Notes: generated by a model from the letters alone, not told the origin. 62,743 bases of DNA from Clostridium thermobutyricum (GCA_016841565.1 JAENYX010000001.1:91310-154052); one strand, 5' to 3'. Shown: positions 36,101-45,190, counted from the stretch's first letter. Numbers and translations: made by a program.

Positions 36101-37403
36101 AACCGCTTATGGTTTTGTCAGAGGCTATCTGGAGGAGAGAAATCTGACGGTTCATAGTGCTGAAATAAACCGGCTGGTACAAGGGTGCGCGGGGATCAAG
36201 AGAACCACCGGACAACACCCGGGAGGGGTTATGATAGTACCCCGGGGTATGGATATACACCAGTTTTCCCCGGTGCAAAGACCTGCCGATGACCCCAATT
36301 CGGACGTAATAACAACGCATTTTGACTATCATGCATTGAGTGGGAGATTACTAAAGCTTGATATCCTGGGACATGATGACCCAACCATGCTAAAAATGCT
36401 GCACAAATTGACCGGTAAAGACCCGAGAGATATACCACTGGATGATGAAAAAACCATGAGCCTGTTTAGTTCGACGTCCCCGTTGGATATTGATAAACAG
36501 GATATAGACTGTCCTGTAGGCAGCCTTGGGATTCCGGAATTCGGGACAAGGTTTGTCAGACAGATGCTTGAGGAAACAAAACCTACTACTATGACCGAAC
36601 TGGTAAGAATTAGCGGACTGTCGCACGGTACCGATGTATGGCTTAACAATGCTCAGCAGCTGATAGAAAACGGAACTGCAACGCTTAAAGAGGTCATATC
36701 CACAAGGGACGATATATTTATTTTTCTTGTACACAAGGGCATGGCACCCAATAATGCTTTCAGGATAATGGAGAGAGTCAGAAAGGGTAAGAATCTTTCC
36801 GAGCAGGACATGGAGGATATGAAATCCGTCAATACGCCCGACTGGTTTATACAAGCATGCCGGAAAATTAAATATATGTTTCCCAAGGCACACGCAGTGG
36901 CATATGTAACAATGGCCTTTCGTATAGCCTATTATAAGGTGCACTACCCCCTTGCCTTCTATGCGGCTTATTTTACAGTAAGAGCCGATGAATTCGATGC
37001 ACAGCTGATTGTCTCAGGAAAAGAACAGGTAGTGAAAACCATCAGGGATTATGAACAACGGATAAACAGTCTGACACAAAAAGAGAAATCACTGCTTACC
37101 ATATTGGAAATAGCGCGGGAGATGTATTACAGAGGTTATGGCTTTCTTCCTGTAGATTTGTACAAATCGGACAGAAGGGAATTTATAATCGACGGGAAAA
37201 TGCTGCTGCCACCGTTAAACTCATTGCAGGGTCTTGGTGGTAATGCGGCCGGAAACATTGTTAAGGCAAAACATGACAGGCCGTTTATTTCGGTTGAGGA
37301 TTTACAGCAGAGAGCTCGGATAAGCCGTACGGTAGTTGATGTACTCAGATCCCATGGCTGTCTGGATTCTTTGCCGGAATCAAACCAAATTTCACTATTT
37401 TGA
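33192..37403 (+). CDS. polC: DNA polymerase III alpha subunit, PolC type
   Basis: 1403-aa replicative polymerase of low-GC Gram-positives. Order: N-terminal domain, OB fold (about 205-300), PHP part with HAHTKFSALDA (about 309-319), the inserted DnaQ-like 3'-5' exonuclease with VVFDIETTGLDP (about 391-402) and HRALDDAVTA, the rest of PHP, then the polymerase with GSRGSVGSSLVA, a zinc-finger-like CQDC...CPKC segment, and catalytic PDIDLNFSG (about 931-939). Exonuclease and polymerase residues look intact. AGCGGGGGGTAAGATGACAA precedes ATG 33192. Ordinary length. Confidence 0.98.
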   Translation: MQELMKKVEKVFVNEKTRQILVVLSKDSNYSQDREQIRREITKRFKNNNDMRIEIIQSAEEYSLEKLFETHWSFFCTLWTGSFPAAKPWFENCKYKLEGRRLNIEFNDEMAMHTLGDRNFVELAQKIISAVAGRDVLVSLNWEKNVKTEYIRKEQESIKQEQELEEIRKIVGQNTHGRNGNTVNKVIMGKSFKGKTKPINEIIQDAGTVIVEGYICRIETKTLKSERFSIVLSLFITDYEDTIECRFFVEKGNKAKLQNAVETGDKVRVKGEAQYNKYAKEIIIIGRDMVMVPGHNRTDNCPEKRIELHAHTKFSALDAVTTVEALIKKAADWGHAAIAITDHGVVQAFPEAYEASKKTGVKIIYGVEGYMVDDISLAAQTFFDWNKSDHFVVFDIETTGLDPVRDEITEIGAVRIKDGKIMDRFHTLINPCIPIPQKIVDLTGINDEMVKDSPLVQQAVTEFLDFARDAVLVAHNAPFDMGFIYQKSSIMGLEIKNKVIDTLAITRKLFPRLKSHKLSAVANHLKIKMDRAHRALDDAVTAAYILLECMKRVDYEKKRGVEKTGQRAIVKEAMNRLKSNHIIILARNEEGLRNLYCIISKSHLDYFYKTPRIPKSLLSKMRSGLLLGSACEAGELYRGIIAGKNEGQLAEIASFYDYLEIQPLGNNMFMVDNGMLDNVQEIEKANLKVYEIGKKLGIPVVATGDVHFLEPRDQVYRKIIMAGKGFQDADKQAPLYLHTTEEMLSEFEYLGESAAKEVVVTNPNIINNKIEELLPVPLETYPPTLPGAEQELKDMTWKQAKAVYGQSLPEIVEIRLERELKAIIDNGYAVMFVIAQKLVSKSMADGYLVGSRGSVGSSLVATMSGITEVNPLPPHYLCQDCKYSEFICDGSAGAGADLPDKACPKCGLPLEKHGFDIPFEVFMGFEGDKEPDIDLNFSGEYQSKAHSFAEEIFGKQQVFRAGTISTLADKTAYGFVRGYLEERNLTVHSAEINRLVQGCAGIKRTTGQHPGGVMIVPRGMDIHQFSPVQRPADDPNSDVITTHFDYHALSGRLLKLDILGHDDPTMLKMLHKLTGKDPRDIPLDDEKTMSLFSSTSPLDIDKQDIDCPVGSLGIPEFGTRFVRQMLEETKPTTMTELVRISGLSHGTDVWLNNAQQLIENGTATLKEVISTRDDIFIFLVHKGMAPNNAFRIMERVRKGKNLSEQDMEDMKSVNTPDWFIQACRKIKYMFPKAHAVAYVTMAFRIAYYKVHYPLAFYAAYFTVRADEFDAQLIVSGKEQVVKTIRDYEQRINSLTQKEKSLLTILEIAREMYYRGYGFLPVDLYKSDRREFIIDGKMLLPPLNSLQGLGGNAAGNIVKAKHDRPFISVEDLQQRARISRTVVDVLRSHGCLDSLPESNQISLF

Positions 37404-37404
37404 C

Positions 37405-37433
37405 TTGTAATGAAAAGCTGCCTGTGATATACT
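37405..37433 (+). promoter_or_regulatory. Promoter for the rimP-nusA-infB operon
   Basis: TTGTAA at 37405-37410 and TATACT at 37428-37433 with a 17-base spacer, immediately after the polC stop. Confidence 0.78.
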
Positions 37434-37451
37434 TTTTATGGAAAGTACATA

Positions 37452-37483
37452 CCTGTGAGACAGGAGTGGGTAAAAACCCACTC
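37452..37483 (+). promoter_or_regulatory. Two overlapping leader hairpins upstream of rimP
   Basis: CCTGT (37452-37456) pairs with ACAGG (37460-37464), and GAGTGGGT (37464-37471) pairs with ACCCACTC (37476-37483) around AAAA. G37464 would belong to both, so the stems abut. TTTGCTGTT follows the second stem, a weak terminator-like run. Possible attenuation in the 145-base leader; mechanism unknown. Confidence 0.55.
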
Positions 37484-37578
37484 TTTGCTGTTATAGAGAA
37501 CCAATGCGGTGGAATAATATATCAGTCAGTATGGAAATATAAAAATACCAGTTATTGATACGGCAGGGAGGAATACCA

Positions 37579-38040
37579 TTGGCAAAACCGAAAGTGGAAG
37601 AAATTGTGGAGGAGCTGGCAACCCCCATAATAGAAGAGAATAATTGTGAATTGGTTGACATTGAATATGTAAAGGAAGGTCCAAATTGGTATTTGAGAGT
37701 ATATATAGATAAGGATCAAGGTGTAACCGTTGATGACTGTCAAAGGGTCAGCGAGAACTTAAGCGACCGGCTTGACAGGGTAGACCCCATTGTGCACAGC
37801 TATATACTGGAGGTATCATCTCCAGGTTTGGACAGACCGCTTAAATCCAAAAGGGATTTTGATTACTTCAAAGGCCGGAGTGTGGATATTAAGCTTTATT
37901 CTCCAATTGATGGAAAGAAAGAATATACCGGAACTCTGCTTGGAATGGAGAGCGGAGTTATAACAGTGGAATCCTGTGAAGGAAAGTTAGAGTTTCCAAG
38001 GGATAAAGTAGCTTCTGTCCGTTTGACTTTTGAGTTATAA
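37579..38040 (+). CDS. rimP: Ribosome maturation factor RimP
   Basis: 153-aa protein needed for 30S subunit maturation. Family features: IIEENNCELVDIEYVKEGPN, YLRVYIDKDQGVTVDDCQRV and the signature YILEVSSPGLDRPLKSKRDF (about residues 74-93). The start is TTG 37579, with GGGAGG 7 bases upstream; an ATA/ATT-type frame upstream has no better site. nusA follows after 17 bases, as in nearly all bacteria. Confidence 0.95.
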   Translation: MAKPKVEEIVEELATPIIEENNCELVDIEYVKEGPNWYLRVYIDKDQGVTVDDCQRVSENLSDRLDRVDPIVHSYILEVSSPGLDRPLKSKRDFDYFKGRSVDIKLYSPIDGKKEYTGTLLGMESGVITVESCEGKLEFPRDKVASVRLTFEL

Positions 38041-38057
38041 AGGGAGGTTATGAGGGA

Positions 38058-39140
38058 ATGAATCAGGAATTCATGCTGGCTTTAGAACAAATTGAAAAGG
38101 AAAAGGGTATCAGCAAGCAAATTCTTAAAGAAGCGATAGAAGCTGCCCTTGTCTCTGCATACAAGAAGAATTTTGGTTCTTCACAGAACGTTAATGTGAG
38201 CATTGGGGAAGAAACAGGAGACATAAAGGTATTTTCCCAAAAAACCGTTGTAGAGGTACCCGAGTGCGGTCTTACCGAAATAAGCCTTGAAAATGCAAGA
38301 GAAATATCTCCTACTGCTCAGGTGGGGGATACAATTGATATAGAGGTTACCCCAAAGAATTTCGGGCGTATCGCAGCACAGACGGCTAAACAGGTAGTGG
38401 TACAGAGAATAAGAGAGGCTGAAAGAGGAATTATTTATGATGAATTCATAAACAGAGAGAATGAATTGGTAAATGGTATGATTCAAAGGCGGGAAAAGAA
38501 CAATGTAATGATAGACCTTGGCAGGATAGAGGCGGTATTGCCTCCTACCGAGCAGATACCAACCGAAGACTATGCTCCCGGAACAAGAATAAAGGTGTAT
38601 ATTGTAGAGGTTAAAAAAACAACCAAAGGCCCGCAAATAATGGTTTCCAGGACACATCCGGGATTGGTCAAAAGGCTGTTTGAATTGGAAGTACCCGAGA
38701 TACACAACGGATTGGTCCAGGTAAAAGGTATTTCAAGGGAAGCAGGAGCAAGAACAAAAATAGCCGTATATTCTGTGGATTCTAATATTGACCCTGTGGG
38801 AGCCTGTGTGGGACCCAAGGGAGTGAGAGTACAATCGGTGGTTAATGAACTAAGGGGCGAAAAGATAGATATTATTAAGTGGAGTACCGATATTCATGAA
38901 TTCATTGCCAACTCCTTAAGCCCTGCAAAGGTTGTAAGGGTAAACACCAATGATGAGATGAAAGCGGCTCAGGTTGTAGTAAAGGACTATCAGCTGTCAT
39001 TGGCCATTGGAAAGGAAGGCCAGAATGCAAGACTTGCTGCTAAAATAACAGGGTGGAAAATTGATATAAAAAGCGAAAGTCAGACTGAGGAAGTCGAAGA
39101 ACAGCAGGAGCAGGTGGAAGACACAGCTGAGCAGGAATAG
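38058..39140 (+). CDS. nusA: Transcription termination/antitermination factor NusA
   Basis: 360 aa, the short Gram-positive form without C-terminal acidic repeats. N-terminal RNA polymerase-binding domain (LEQIEKEKGISKQILKEAIE), S1 domain (about 135-200), then two KH domains: DPVGACVGPKGVRVQSVVNE and LAIGKEGQNARLAAKITGWK. An acidic tail ends the protein. AGGGAGGTTATGAGGG precedes ATG 38058. Acts in pausing, intrinsic termination and rRNA antitermination. Confidence 0.97.
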   Translation: MNQEFMLALEQIEKEKGISKQILKEAIEAALVSAYKKNFGSSQNVNVSIGEETGDIKVFSQKTVVEVPECGLTEISLENAREISPTAQVGDTIDIEVTPKNFGRIAAQTAKQVVVQRIREAERGIIYDEFINRENELVNGMIQRREKNNVMIDLGRIEAVLPPTEQIPTEDYAPGTRIKVYIVEVKKTTKGPQIMVSRTHPGLVKRLFELEVPEIHNGLVQVKGISREAGARTKIAVYSVDSNIDPVGACVGPKGVRVQSVVNELRGEKIDIIKWSTDIHEFIANSLSPAKVVRVNTNDEMKAAQVVVKDYQLSLAIGKEGQNARLAAKITGWKIDIKSESQTEEVEEQQEQVEDTAEQE

Positions 39141-39152
39141 AGGTGGTTAGTT

Positions 39153-39425
39153 TTGAAACCAAAGAAAATACCAACCCGGCTTTGTCTTGGGTGCCAGAAA
39201 ACAAAACCGAAGCGGGATCTAATAAGGGTGGTCAGAAACAACCAGGGAGATATATTCCTGGATAAGACCGGGAAAAAGTCGGGAAGAGGCGCTTATATCT
39301 GTCCTGACAAGGACTGTTTTGATATTGCCAGAAAAGCAAGAAGGTTTGAAAAATCACTTGGCGTAAAAATAGATGATGGTATTTACAGGCAACTGGAGGA
39401 GGAATTGTCTCAAAGTGGTCAATGA
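39153..39425 (+). CDS. rnpM: RNase P modulator RnpM (YlxR family)
   Basis: 90-aa basic protein of the YlxR/DUF448 family, shown in Bacillus to bind and modulate RNase P RNA. Motifs: RLCLGCQKTKPKRDLIRVV and GRGAYICPDKDCFDIARK. Start TTG 39153 after GAGGTGGTTAG. Between nusA and the L7Ae-like gene, its invariant place. The 3' end overlaps the next gene by 11 bases. Confidence 0.92.
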   Translation: MKPKKIPTRLCLGCQKTKPKRDLIRVVRNNQGDIFLDKTGKKSGRGAYICPDKDCFDIARKARRFEKSLGVKIDDGIYRQLEEELSQSGQ

Positions 39426-39723
39426 AGAAAAGATATATTCAATGCTTGGCCTTGCTTATAAAGGCAGAAACCTGGTAGCGGGCGCCGAGATTTGCAAAAA
39501 AGCGGTAATTGAAGGAAGGGCAAACCTTGTATTACTTTCTACCGACTGTTCGGATAATACAAGGAAGCTATTTAATGATAAATGCTCATATAGGGGGATA
39601 CCGGTGGCAACTTTTGGAAGCAGAGAACTGCTGGGAAAGGCTGTAGGCAAGTCTGAAAGAGCTGTTGTGGCTGTTCTGGATGAAGGCTTTTCCATGGAGA
39701 TTACAAAACTCATTGATGCGTGA
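39415..39723 (+). CDS. L7Ae-like RNA-binding protein (YlxQ)
   Basis: About 102-aa member of the L7Ae/L30e/S12e family, corresponding to Bacillus YlxQ; binds kink-turn RNA in relatives, but the target is unknown. Visible: [37 protein letters not shown] and [18 protein letters not shown]. Start GTG 39415, within the rnpM 3' end; longer frames start inside rnpM. GGAGGAGGA lies 11 bases upstream. Confidence 0.88.
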   Translation: MVNEEKIYSMLGLAYKGRNLVAGAEICKKAVIEGRANLVLLSTDCSDNTRKLFNDKCSYRGIPVATFGSRELLGKAVGKSERAVVAVLDEGFSMEITKLIDA

Positions 39724-39751
39724 CAGCAAATTATACCAGGGGGTGAAGGGT

Positions 39752-41854
39752 ATGACTAAAATAAGGGTATACGAGTTAGCAAAAGAATTACAGCTATCAA
39801 GCAAAGAATTGGTTGATATGTTAGCCGATTTGGGAGTGGAAGTAAAGAACCATATGAGTACAATTAATGAAAAGGATGGAAAGGCTGTAAGGGAGCTGCT
39901 CAGCGAGCAGAAGAAGGAAGAAGACAATATGGAAATAATCCCTGATGAAGAGATTGAGGAAGCCGATACAAAGGTGAAAATCAAGAAACAAAAAGGCAAA
40001 GCAACTCCGGATAAAGGGATAGATGTACCGAAGAATAAAAAAAGAACAGTAAAGGCAGATGGCAAAGACGACATACCACCTTCAAACAAAAAGGAAACCA
40101 AAAAAAGCCGAAAGGTAGTAGAAATAAAAGAGCAGATAACGGTTAAGGAACTGTCAGAAATATTGGACGTTCCCGCAACCGAGATTATAAAGAAGCTTAT
40201 ACCCTTGGGGATTATGGCTGGGCTCAACCAGAATATTGAGGGAGATATGGCTGCACTTCTTGGGAAGGAATATGGTTTGGAACTGGTGGTAAAAAAACAG
40301 GAAGCAGACTATGAGCAGTTGGAACAGGAAATGGACGACCCGGAAAAAATGTTACCAAGATCACCGGTTGTAACGGTAATGGGACACGTTGACCACGGTA
40401 AGACATCACTGCTTGACAAGATAAGAAAAACAAAGGTAACTGAAGAGGAAGCGGGGGGTATCACGCAGCACATAGGAGCATATAAGGTGGAAATTGGGGA
40501 CAGAGAAATAGTCTTTTTGGATACTCCCGGCCACGAAGCTTTTACGGCAATGAGAGCAAGAGGAGCGCAGGTAACCGATATTTCCATACTGGTAGTAGCG
40601 GCAGATGATGGAGTAATGCCTCAGACCATAGAAGCAATTAACCATTCAAAAGCAGCTAATGTGCCTTTGATTGTGGCAATAAACAAAATAGATAAACCCA
40701 ACGCCAACCCCGACCGAGTGAAGCAGGGACTGGCCGATCATGGACTGCTGCTGGAAGAATGGGGAGGCGAAACCATAGGGGTTTCTGTTTCAGCTCATAC
40801 CGGTGATGGAATAGATGACCTGCTGGAGATGGTACTTCTGGCTGCCGATATGCTGGAGCTAAAGGCAAACCCGCATAGAAAGGCAGTGGGAACGGTAATA
40901 GAAGCCAAGCTTGACAAAGGGAGAGGACCGGTTGCGACTGTGCTGGTACAAAAAGGTACTTTAAAGGTGGGGGATTCCATAGTTGTCGGCGTAGCCTATG
41001 GAAAGGTGCGGGCCATGGCCAGCGACAAAGGAAAGAGAATAATAAAAGCAGGTCCGTCTACTCCTGTTGAGGTTATAGGACTTTCTGAAGTACCCAATTC
41101 AGGTGATAAACTGGTAGTAACTGTTGATGATAAAACCGCAAGACATATAGCAGAAGAAAGAAAGGCAAGGCTGCGGACTTCGCTGTTAAAATCCGACCAG
41201 AGGGTATCTTTGGAAGACCTCTTCAGCCAAATTAAAGAAGGCAAGGTAAAAGAACTGAATATTATCATTAAGGCCGATGTGCATGGTTCCATAGAAGCGG
41301 TGAAGCAGTCCATCGAAAAATTGAGCAATGATGAAGTGCGCATAAAACCAATACACGGTGGAGTGGGTGCCATAACAGAAACCGACGTAATGCTTGCAGC
41401 CGCGTCAAATGCAATAATCATCGGTTTTAACGTAAGACCCGACAGCAATGCTGTACAGATGGCAAACCATGAAGATGTAGATATCAGGACCTATAGAATA
41501 ATTTATGATGCAATCAACGATTTGGATGCTGCAATTAAAGGTATGCTGGAGCCAAAATTCAAGGAGGTTGTTACAGGAAAGGCTGAGGTTAGAGCCATCT
41601 TCAAGGTGTCTTCAATAGGAACCATTGCCGGATGCTATGTACAGGAAGGTAAGATTCAGAGAAACGGCGGCATCAGGGTAGTACGGGAAGGGATAGTCGT
41701 TTATGAAGGGAAAATCGAATCACTAAAAAGGTTCAAGGACGATGCAAAGGAAGTCTTGCAGAGTTTTGAATGCGGGATAAGCATAGAAAACTTCAATGAT
41801 ATAAAAGAGGGGGATATTCTGGAGTGCTTCGTTAGCCAGGAAATACCCAGATAA
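39752..41854 (+). CDS. infB: Translation initiation factor IF-2
   Basis: 700-aa GTPase that brings initiator fMet-tRNA to the 30S subunit. IF2-N domain at the start ([20 protein letters not shown]) and a lysine-rich linker (residues about 80-130), then a second IF2-N ([20 protein letters not shown]). G-domain motifs GHVDHGKTS (about residue 210), DTPGHEAF and NKIDKP follow, with C-terminal domains to [11 protein letters not shown] 39752 has AGGGGGTGAAGGG upstream; in-frame codons upstream lie in the previous gene. The linker is shorter than in many species. Confidence 0.97.
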   Translation: MTKIRVYELAKELQLSSKELVDMLADLGVEVKNHMSTINEKDGKAVRELLSEQKKEEDNMEIIPDEEIEEADTKVKIKKQKGKATPDKGIDVPKNKKRTVKADGKDDIPPSNKKETKKSRKVVEIKEQITVKELSEILDVPATEIIKKLIPLGIMAGLNQNIEGDMAALLGKEYGLELVVKKQEADYEQLEQEMDDPEKMLPRSPVVTVMGHVDHGKTSLLDKIRKTKVTEEEAGGITQHIGAYKVEIGDREIVFLDTPGHEAFTAMRARGAQVTDISILVVAADDGVMPQTIEAINHSKAANVPLIVAINKIDKPNANPDRVKQGLADHGLLLEEWGGETIGVSVSAHTGDGIDDLLEMVLLAADMLELKANPHRKAVGTVIEAKLDKGRGPVATVLVQKGTLKVGDSIVVGVAYGKVRAMASDKGKRIIKAGPSTPVEVIGLSEVPNSGDKLVVTVDDKTARHIAEERKARLRTSLLKSDQRVSLEDLFSQIKEGKVKELNIIIKADVHGSIEAVKQSIEKLSNDEVRIKPIHGGVGAITETDVMLAAASNAIIIGFNVRPDSNAVQMANHEDVDIRTYRIIYDAINDLDAAIKGMLEPKFKEVVTGKAEVRAIFKVSSIGTIAGCYVQEGKIQRNGGIRVVREGIVVYEGKIESLKRFKDDAKEVLQSFECGISIENFNDIKEGDILECFVSQEIPR

Positions 41855-41868
41855 GGTAAGGTGATTTT

Positions 41869-42243
41869 ATGAACAGGAGAGCCCAAAGGCTTTCTGAAGA
41901 GATAAAGCGGGAGATAAGTGGAATTTTAAGAAGCTGTGTAAAAGACCCAAGGGTTACCTCTCTGTTAAGTATTACCCAGGTTGAAGTAAGTAGAGACCTT
42001 GGATACGCAAGAGTATACGTCAGTATGTTCGGAAATGAGCAGGAGAGAGAAAAGGCCATTGAGGGACTGGAAAGAGCAAAAGGCTTTGTGAAAAGAGAGC
42101 TGGGTAAAAAACTCAAACTTAGAAGTACTCCAGAAATTACCTTTTTGCTTGATGATTCCATCGAATACGGTTCACATATTAATCAATTGTTAAAAAAAGT
42201 TATGAGTAACGAGGAGACCGGGAAAGAGAATGATGCTGACTGA
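41869..42243 (+). CDS. rbfA: Ribosome-binding factor A
   Basis: 124-aa KH-like cold-shock protein for late 16S rRNA processing and 30S maturation. Signature features: RRAQRLSEEIKREISGILR, DPRVTSLLSITQVEVSRDLG and YARVYVSMFG, ending with PEITFLLDDSIEYGSHINQL. AAGGTGATTTT precedes ATG 41869. In Bacillus ylxP lies between infB and rbfA; here it is absent. The end overlaps nrnA by 14 bases. Confidence 0.96.
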   Translation: MNRRAQRLSEEIKREISGILRSCVKDPRVTSLLSITQVEVSRDLGYARVYVSMFGNEQEREKAIEGLERAKGFVKRELGKKLKLRSTPEITFLLDDSIEYGSHINQLLKKVMSNEETGKENDAD

Positions 42244-43189
42244 TATTGTTAAACATCTAATTAAAAGCGACAGTATTGGCGTAATTTCCCATGTGGTGCC
42301 GGATGGTGATGCACTGGGCTCGTCACGGGCTTTAGGTTTAGCTTTGGAAAAGATGGGAAAAAGGGTTATTATAATCAAGAACGACCAGACACCTCAAAAG
42401 TATAACTTTTTGCCGGGAGTGCATTTGGTGGTGGAAAGCGACAGCGCTCCCTTCAATGCTGATACTTTGGCTGTATTGGATTGCGGAGATATTGAAAGAC
42501 TGGGCAGTGGAATTCTTCATTTTAAAAAAGCAGGCACAGTACTGAATATTGACCATCACATAAGCAATACCATGTTCGGGAATCTAAATATAGTAGATGC
42601 AAACGCAGCGGCAACCGCCGAGATCATATATCAGGTTATCAAGCTAATGGGAGTCACCGTTGACCTGGATATAGCAACATGTCTATTTACGGCAATAGCG
42701 GCCGATACCGGCTGTTTCAGATATGATAGTACAACCTCGGTAACCCACAGCATTGCAGGCGAAATGATAAGTATCGGTGTAAAATCAAACAGCATATGTA
42801 ACGGAATTTTCAATACCAGAACCTATCAACAAACAAAAATGTTAGGCAAAGCAATAGAGAGTATTAAGCTGTTTCATGAAGGTAGAACTGCTGTTATGAG
42901 CATTTCCAAAGCAGTAATGCATAAAGCCGGCTGCGGCCAGGAAGATCTGGAAGGAATAATTGAATTTGCCCGCGATATAAAAGGAGTTGAAGTGGCGGCT
43001 TTGATTAGAGAAACAGAAACCGGTGATATAAAGGTGGGCTTAAGATCAAATGAGTATGTCGATACTTCTGCAATAGCTGCCTTTTTCAGCGGAGGCGGTC
43101 ACAAGAAAGCTTCAGGATATACTGTGAACAGTTCAATGGAAGACGCTGAGTTTATGCTGCTTGAACAAATAAAAAAGAAATACAGGTAA
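42230..43189 (+). CDS. nrnA: DHH-family bifunctional oligoribonuclease / pAp phosphatase NrnA
   Basis: 319-aa DHH/DHHA1 phosphoesterase that degrades nanoRNA and pAp. Motifs in order: ISHVVPDGDALGSSRALGLA, VLDCGDIERLG, LNIDHHISNTMFG (the DHH), a further Asp in IAADTGCFRYD, and the DHHA1 GGGHKKASG near the C-terminus. Start ATG 42230 or 42233 inside the rbfA end; GAGGAGACCGGGAAAG upstream. Common in the infB-rbfA-nrnA-truB order of Clostridia. Confidence 0.93.
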   Translation: MMLTDIVKHLIKSDSIGVISHVVPDGDALGSSRALGLALEKMGKRVIIIKNDQTPQKYNFLPGVHLVVESDSAPFNADTLAVLDCGDIERLGSGILHFKKAGTVLNIDHHISNTMFGNLNIVDANAAATAEIIYQVIKLMGVTVDLDIATCLFTAIAADTGCFRYDSTTSVTHSIAGEMISIGVKSNSICNGIFNTRTYQQTKMLGKAIESIKLFHEGRTAVMSISKAVMHKAGCGQEDLEGIIEFARDIKGVEVAALIRETETGDIKVGLRSNEYVDTSAIAAFFSGGGHKKASGYTVNSSMEDAEFMLLEQIKKKYR

Positions 43190-43196
43190 TTAAAAT

Positions 43197-44129
43197 ATGG
43201 ATGGATTTATTAATCTGTTAAAGCCGGTGGGACCAACGTCCTTCCAGGCCATAAGTAATGTAAAACGAATAACGGGAGAAAAGAAAGTCGGACATACCGG
43301 AACCCTTGACCCGGGTGCTTCAGGAGTACTGCCGGTATGCCTGGGGAGAGCAACCAAACTGTCACAAATAGTTACCGACTCCAGGAAGGTATATAGGGCA
43401 GAGATTACTTTTGGGATAGTAACCGATACCCAGGACAGCTACGGAGAAATAATAAGCTCCCGCCCTGTGCATATAGAAGAAGAAAAAATTAAAGAGCTCC
43501 TAAAAGAATTTGAGGGAACCATAAGGCAGATTCCCCCCATGTATTCGGCAATAAAGCAGGGGGGAAGGAAATTGTATGAACTGGCCAGAAAAGGTGTGGA
43601 AGTAAAACGTAAGCCCAGGGACATTGAGATATACGGTATAGTACTTAAGAAGTATATACCTCCAGACAAGGCAATTATACAGATAGAGTGTTCAAAGGGT
43701 ACGTATGTTAGAACAATATGTCACGACCTGGGGACAAAATCGGGTTTTGGTGCTATCATGAGTAGCCTGGTACGGATATCGACGGGAGGTTTCTCACTGG
43801 ATAAAGCAGTCACCATAGAGGAGCTCCGGGAAGCTGCGACTCAAGGAAACCTGTACAGGTTTGTTCTACCCATTGATTATCCGTTACAGCATATATCCAA
43901 GGTTTATGTAAGGAAAGACTCGCTTAAGTTTGCGCTGAACGGTAATCGGCTGTTTGCTCACAATCTAACGGAAGATATCAGCCGGTTTTATAACGGGCAG
44001 AAGCTCAGGCTGTATGACGGACAAACTATAATAGGGATAGGCCAATACAATGATGATACTCAAAATTCTTATATACGCATACAGAAGCTGTTAACCAATG
44101 CCGGAGCAGCCGGCAGCATTAATAAATAG
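43197..44129 (+). CDS. truB: tRNA pseudouridine(55) synthase TruB
   Basis: 310-aa enzyme making pseudouridine 55 in the T arm of tRNAs. The catalytic Asp is in KVGHTGTLDPGASGVLPVCLG (seen as GHTGTLDPGASGVLP, about residues 32-46). KPVGPTSFQAI near the start and CSKGTYVRTICHDLG are also family motifs. A C-terminal PUA-like region completes it. ATG 43197 is 8 bases after nrnA, with only a modest AGG site. Confidence 0.96.
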   Translation: MDGFINLLKPVGPTSFQAISNVKRITGEKKVGHTGTLDPGASGVLPVCLGRATKLSQIVTDSRKVYRAEITFGIVTDTQDSYGEIISSRPVHIEEEKIKELLKEFEGTIRQIPPMYSAIKQGGRKLYELARKGVEVKRKPRDIEIYGIVLKKYIPPDKAIIQIECSKGTYVRTICHDLGTKSGFGAIMSSLVRISTGGFSLDKAVTIEELREAATQGNLYRFVLPIDYPLQHISKVYVRKDSLKFALNGNRLFAHNLTEDISRFYNGQKLRLYDGQTIIGIGQYNDDTQNSYIRIQKLLTNAGAAGSINK

Positions 44130-44147
44130 AGATGAAGGGGAATTGAC

Positions 44148-45047
44148 ATGAATTCGACCAACTGGGGGATTGCGCTTGGTTATTTTGATGGCGTTCATAT
44201 AGGCCACAGACAGCTTATAAATAGACTTTGCCGGCAAAGCAGCGAATTGGACTTGAAGACAATGGTTTTTACTTTCGACCGGCACCCGCAAAATGTAATA
44301 AGTCCTCAGAATATCGTACCGCTAATATACTCACCCGAGGATAAATATAGATTGCTGTGTGACTTGGATGTGGACAGAGTAGAAATGATACCATTTGATA
44401 TACAAACTTCTAAAATGCAGCCACAGGATTTCTTTGAAAAAGTTTTAATTGAGAAATACAATGTCAAATACGTTGTAGTGGGGTTTAATTTCAAATTTGG
44501 ACATCGCGGCAAGGGTGATGTAGATCTGTTAAAACTGCTTGGAGAAAAAAACGGAGTCCGGGTAGACGTAGTGAAACCTGTAAGTCTGGACGGCCAATTG
44601 GTCAGCAGCAGCTACATCCGGGAGCTTCTCAGGGATGGAAATATAAAAATAGCTAACTCCTGCCTTGGCAGAAACTATACAGTATCGGGTAAAGTCATAA
44701 AGGGCAAAGGCAGGGGCAACCGAATGGGAATTCCCACTGCAAATATAAGACTGCCGGAAGAGGTTTTATATCCTGCAAAGGGCGTATATATTACCAATAC
44801 CATATATCAGGGAAAGCGGTATCCAAGCATTACAAACGTAGGCGTTAACCCAACTTTTCCCGACGGACTGCTAGGCATAGAAACATACATAGACGGCTTG
44901 CACACCGATTTGTACGGCTGCTTTATACAAGTGGAGTTTTTTGATAGAATAAGGGAAGAAAAGAAATTTAACAGTAAGGAGGAATTATTTAAACAAATAG
45001 AATTAGATATAAAATATTTGGAAAACTATTTTTATCAAAGTAAATAG
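44148..45047 (+). CDS. ribF: Bifunctional riboflavin kinase / FAD synthetase
   Basis: 299 aa. The N-terminal nucleotidyltransferase domain contains LGYFDGVHIGHRQLI (about residues 10-24) and VVGFNFKFGHRGKGD; the C-terminal riboflavin kinase domain contains KGKGRGNRMGIPTANI, YPSITNVGVNPTF and LYGCFIQVEFFDRIREEKKF. Produces FMN and FAD. GAAGGGGAATTGAC precedes ATG 44148. Last gene of the rimP-to-ribF run; rpsO has its own promoter. Confidence 0.96.
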   Translation: MNSTNWGIALGYFDGVHIGHRQLINRLCRQSSELDLKTMVFTFDRHPQNVISPQNIVPLIYSPEDKYRLLCDLDVDRVEMIPFDIQTSKMQPQDFFEKVLIEKYNVKYVVVGFNFKFGHRGKGDVDLLKLLGEKNGVRVDVVKPVSLDGQLVSSSYIRELLRDGNIKIANSCLGRNYTVSGKVIKGKGRGNRMGIPTANIRLPEEVLYPAKGVYITNTIYQGKRYPSITNVGVNPTFPDGLLGIETYIDGLHTDLYGCFIQVEFFDRIREEKKFNSKEELFKQIELDIKYLENYFYQSK

Positions 45048-45072
45048 GGAAAACAACCACCCCAGGTTAATG

Positions 45073-45102
45073 TTTACAACTGCCGGTTTTATATGATAGA
45101 AT
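45073..45102 (+). promoter_or_regulatory. Promoter for rpsO
   Basis: TTTACA at 45073-45078 and TAGAAT at 45097-45102 separated by 18 bases, about 90 bases before the rpsO start. Confidence 0.65.
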
Positions 45103-45114
45103 TTAAATATTGTA

Positions 45115-45181
45115 TAAACCTAGAGCTAGGTTTAAGGAATCTCCGGCCTTATACTTGGTTCCAGGGGCTACTAATAGAGGA
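45115..45181 (+). promoter_or_regulatory. rpsO leader with a near-perfect hairpin
   Basis: AAACCTA (45116-45122) pairs with TAGGTTT (45127-45133) around GAGC, extended by T45115-A45134. AAGG near 45134 and CCTT near 45148, and GGAA/TTCC, offer alternative pairings before AGAGGAGG. S15 autoregulation through its leader is known in several bacteria; assignment here is inference. Confidence 0.5.
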
Positions 45182-45190
45182 GGTGAAACA

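Noticed and set aside
45110..45190. In-frame N-terminal extension of rpsO
   Set aside because: It would translate the leader hairpin; S15 is 88 aa from ATG 45191, which has the AGAGGAGG site.
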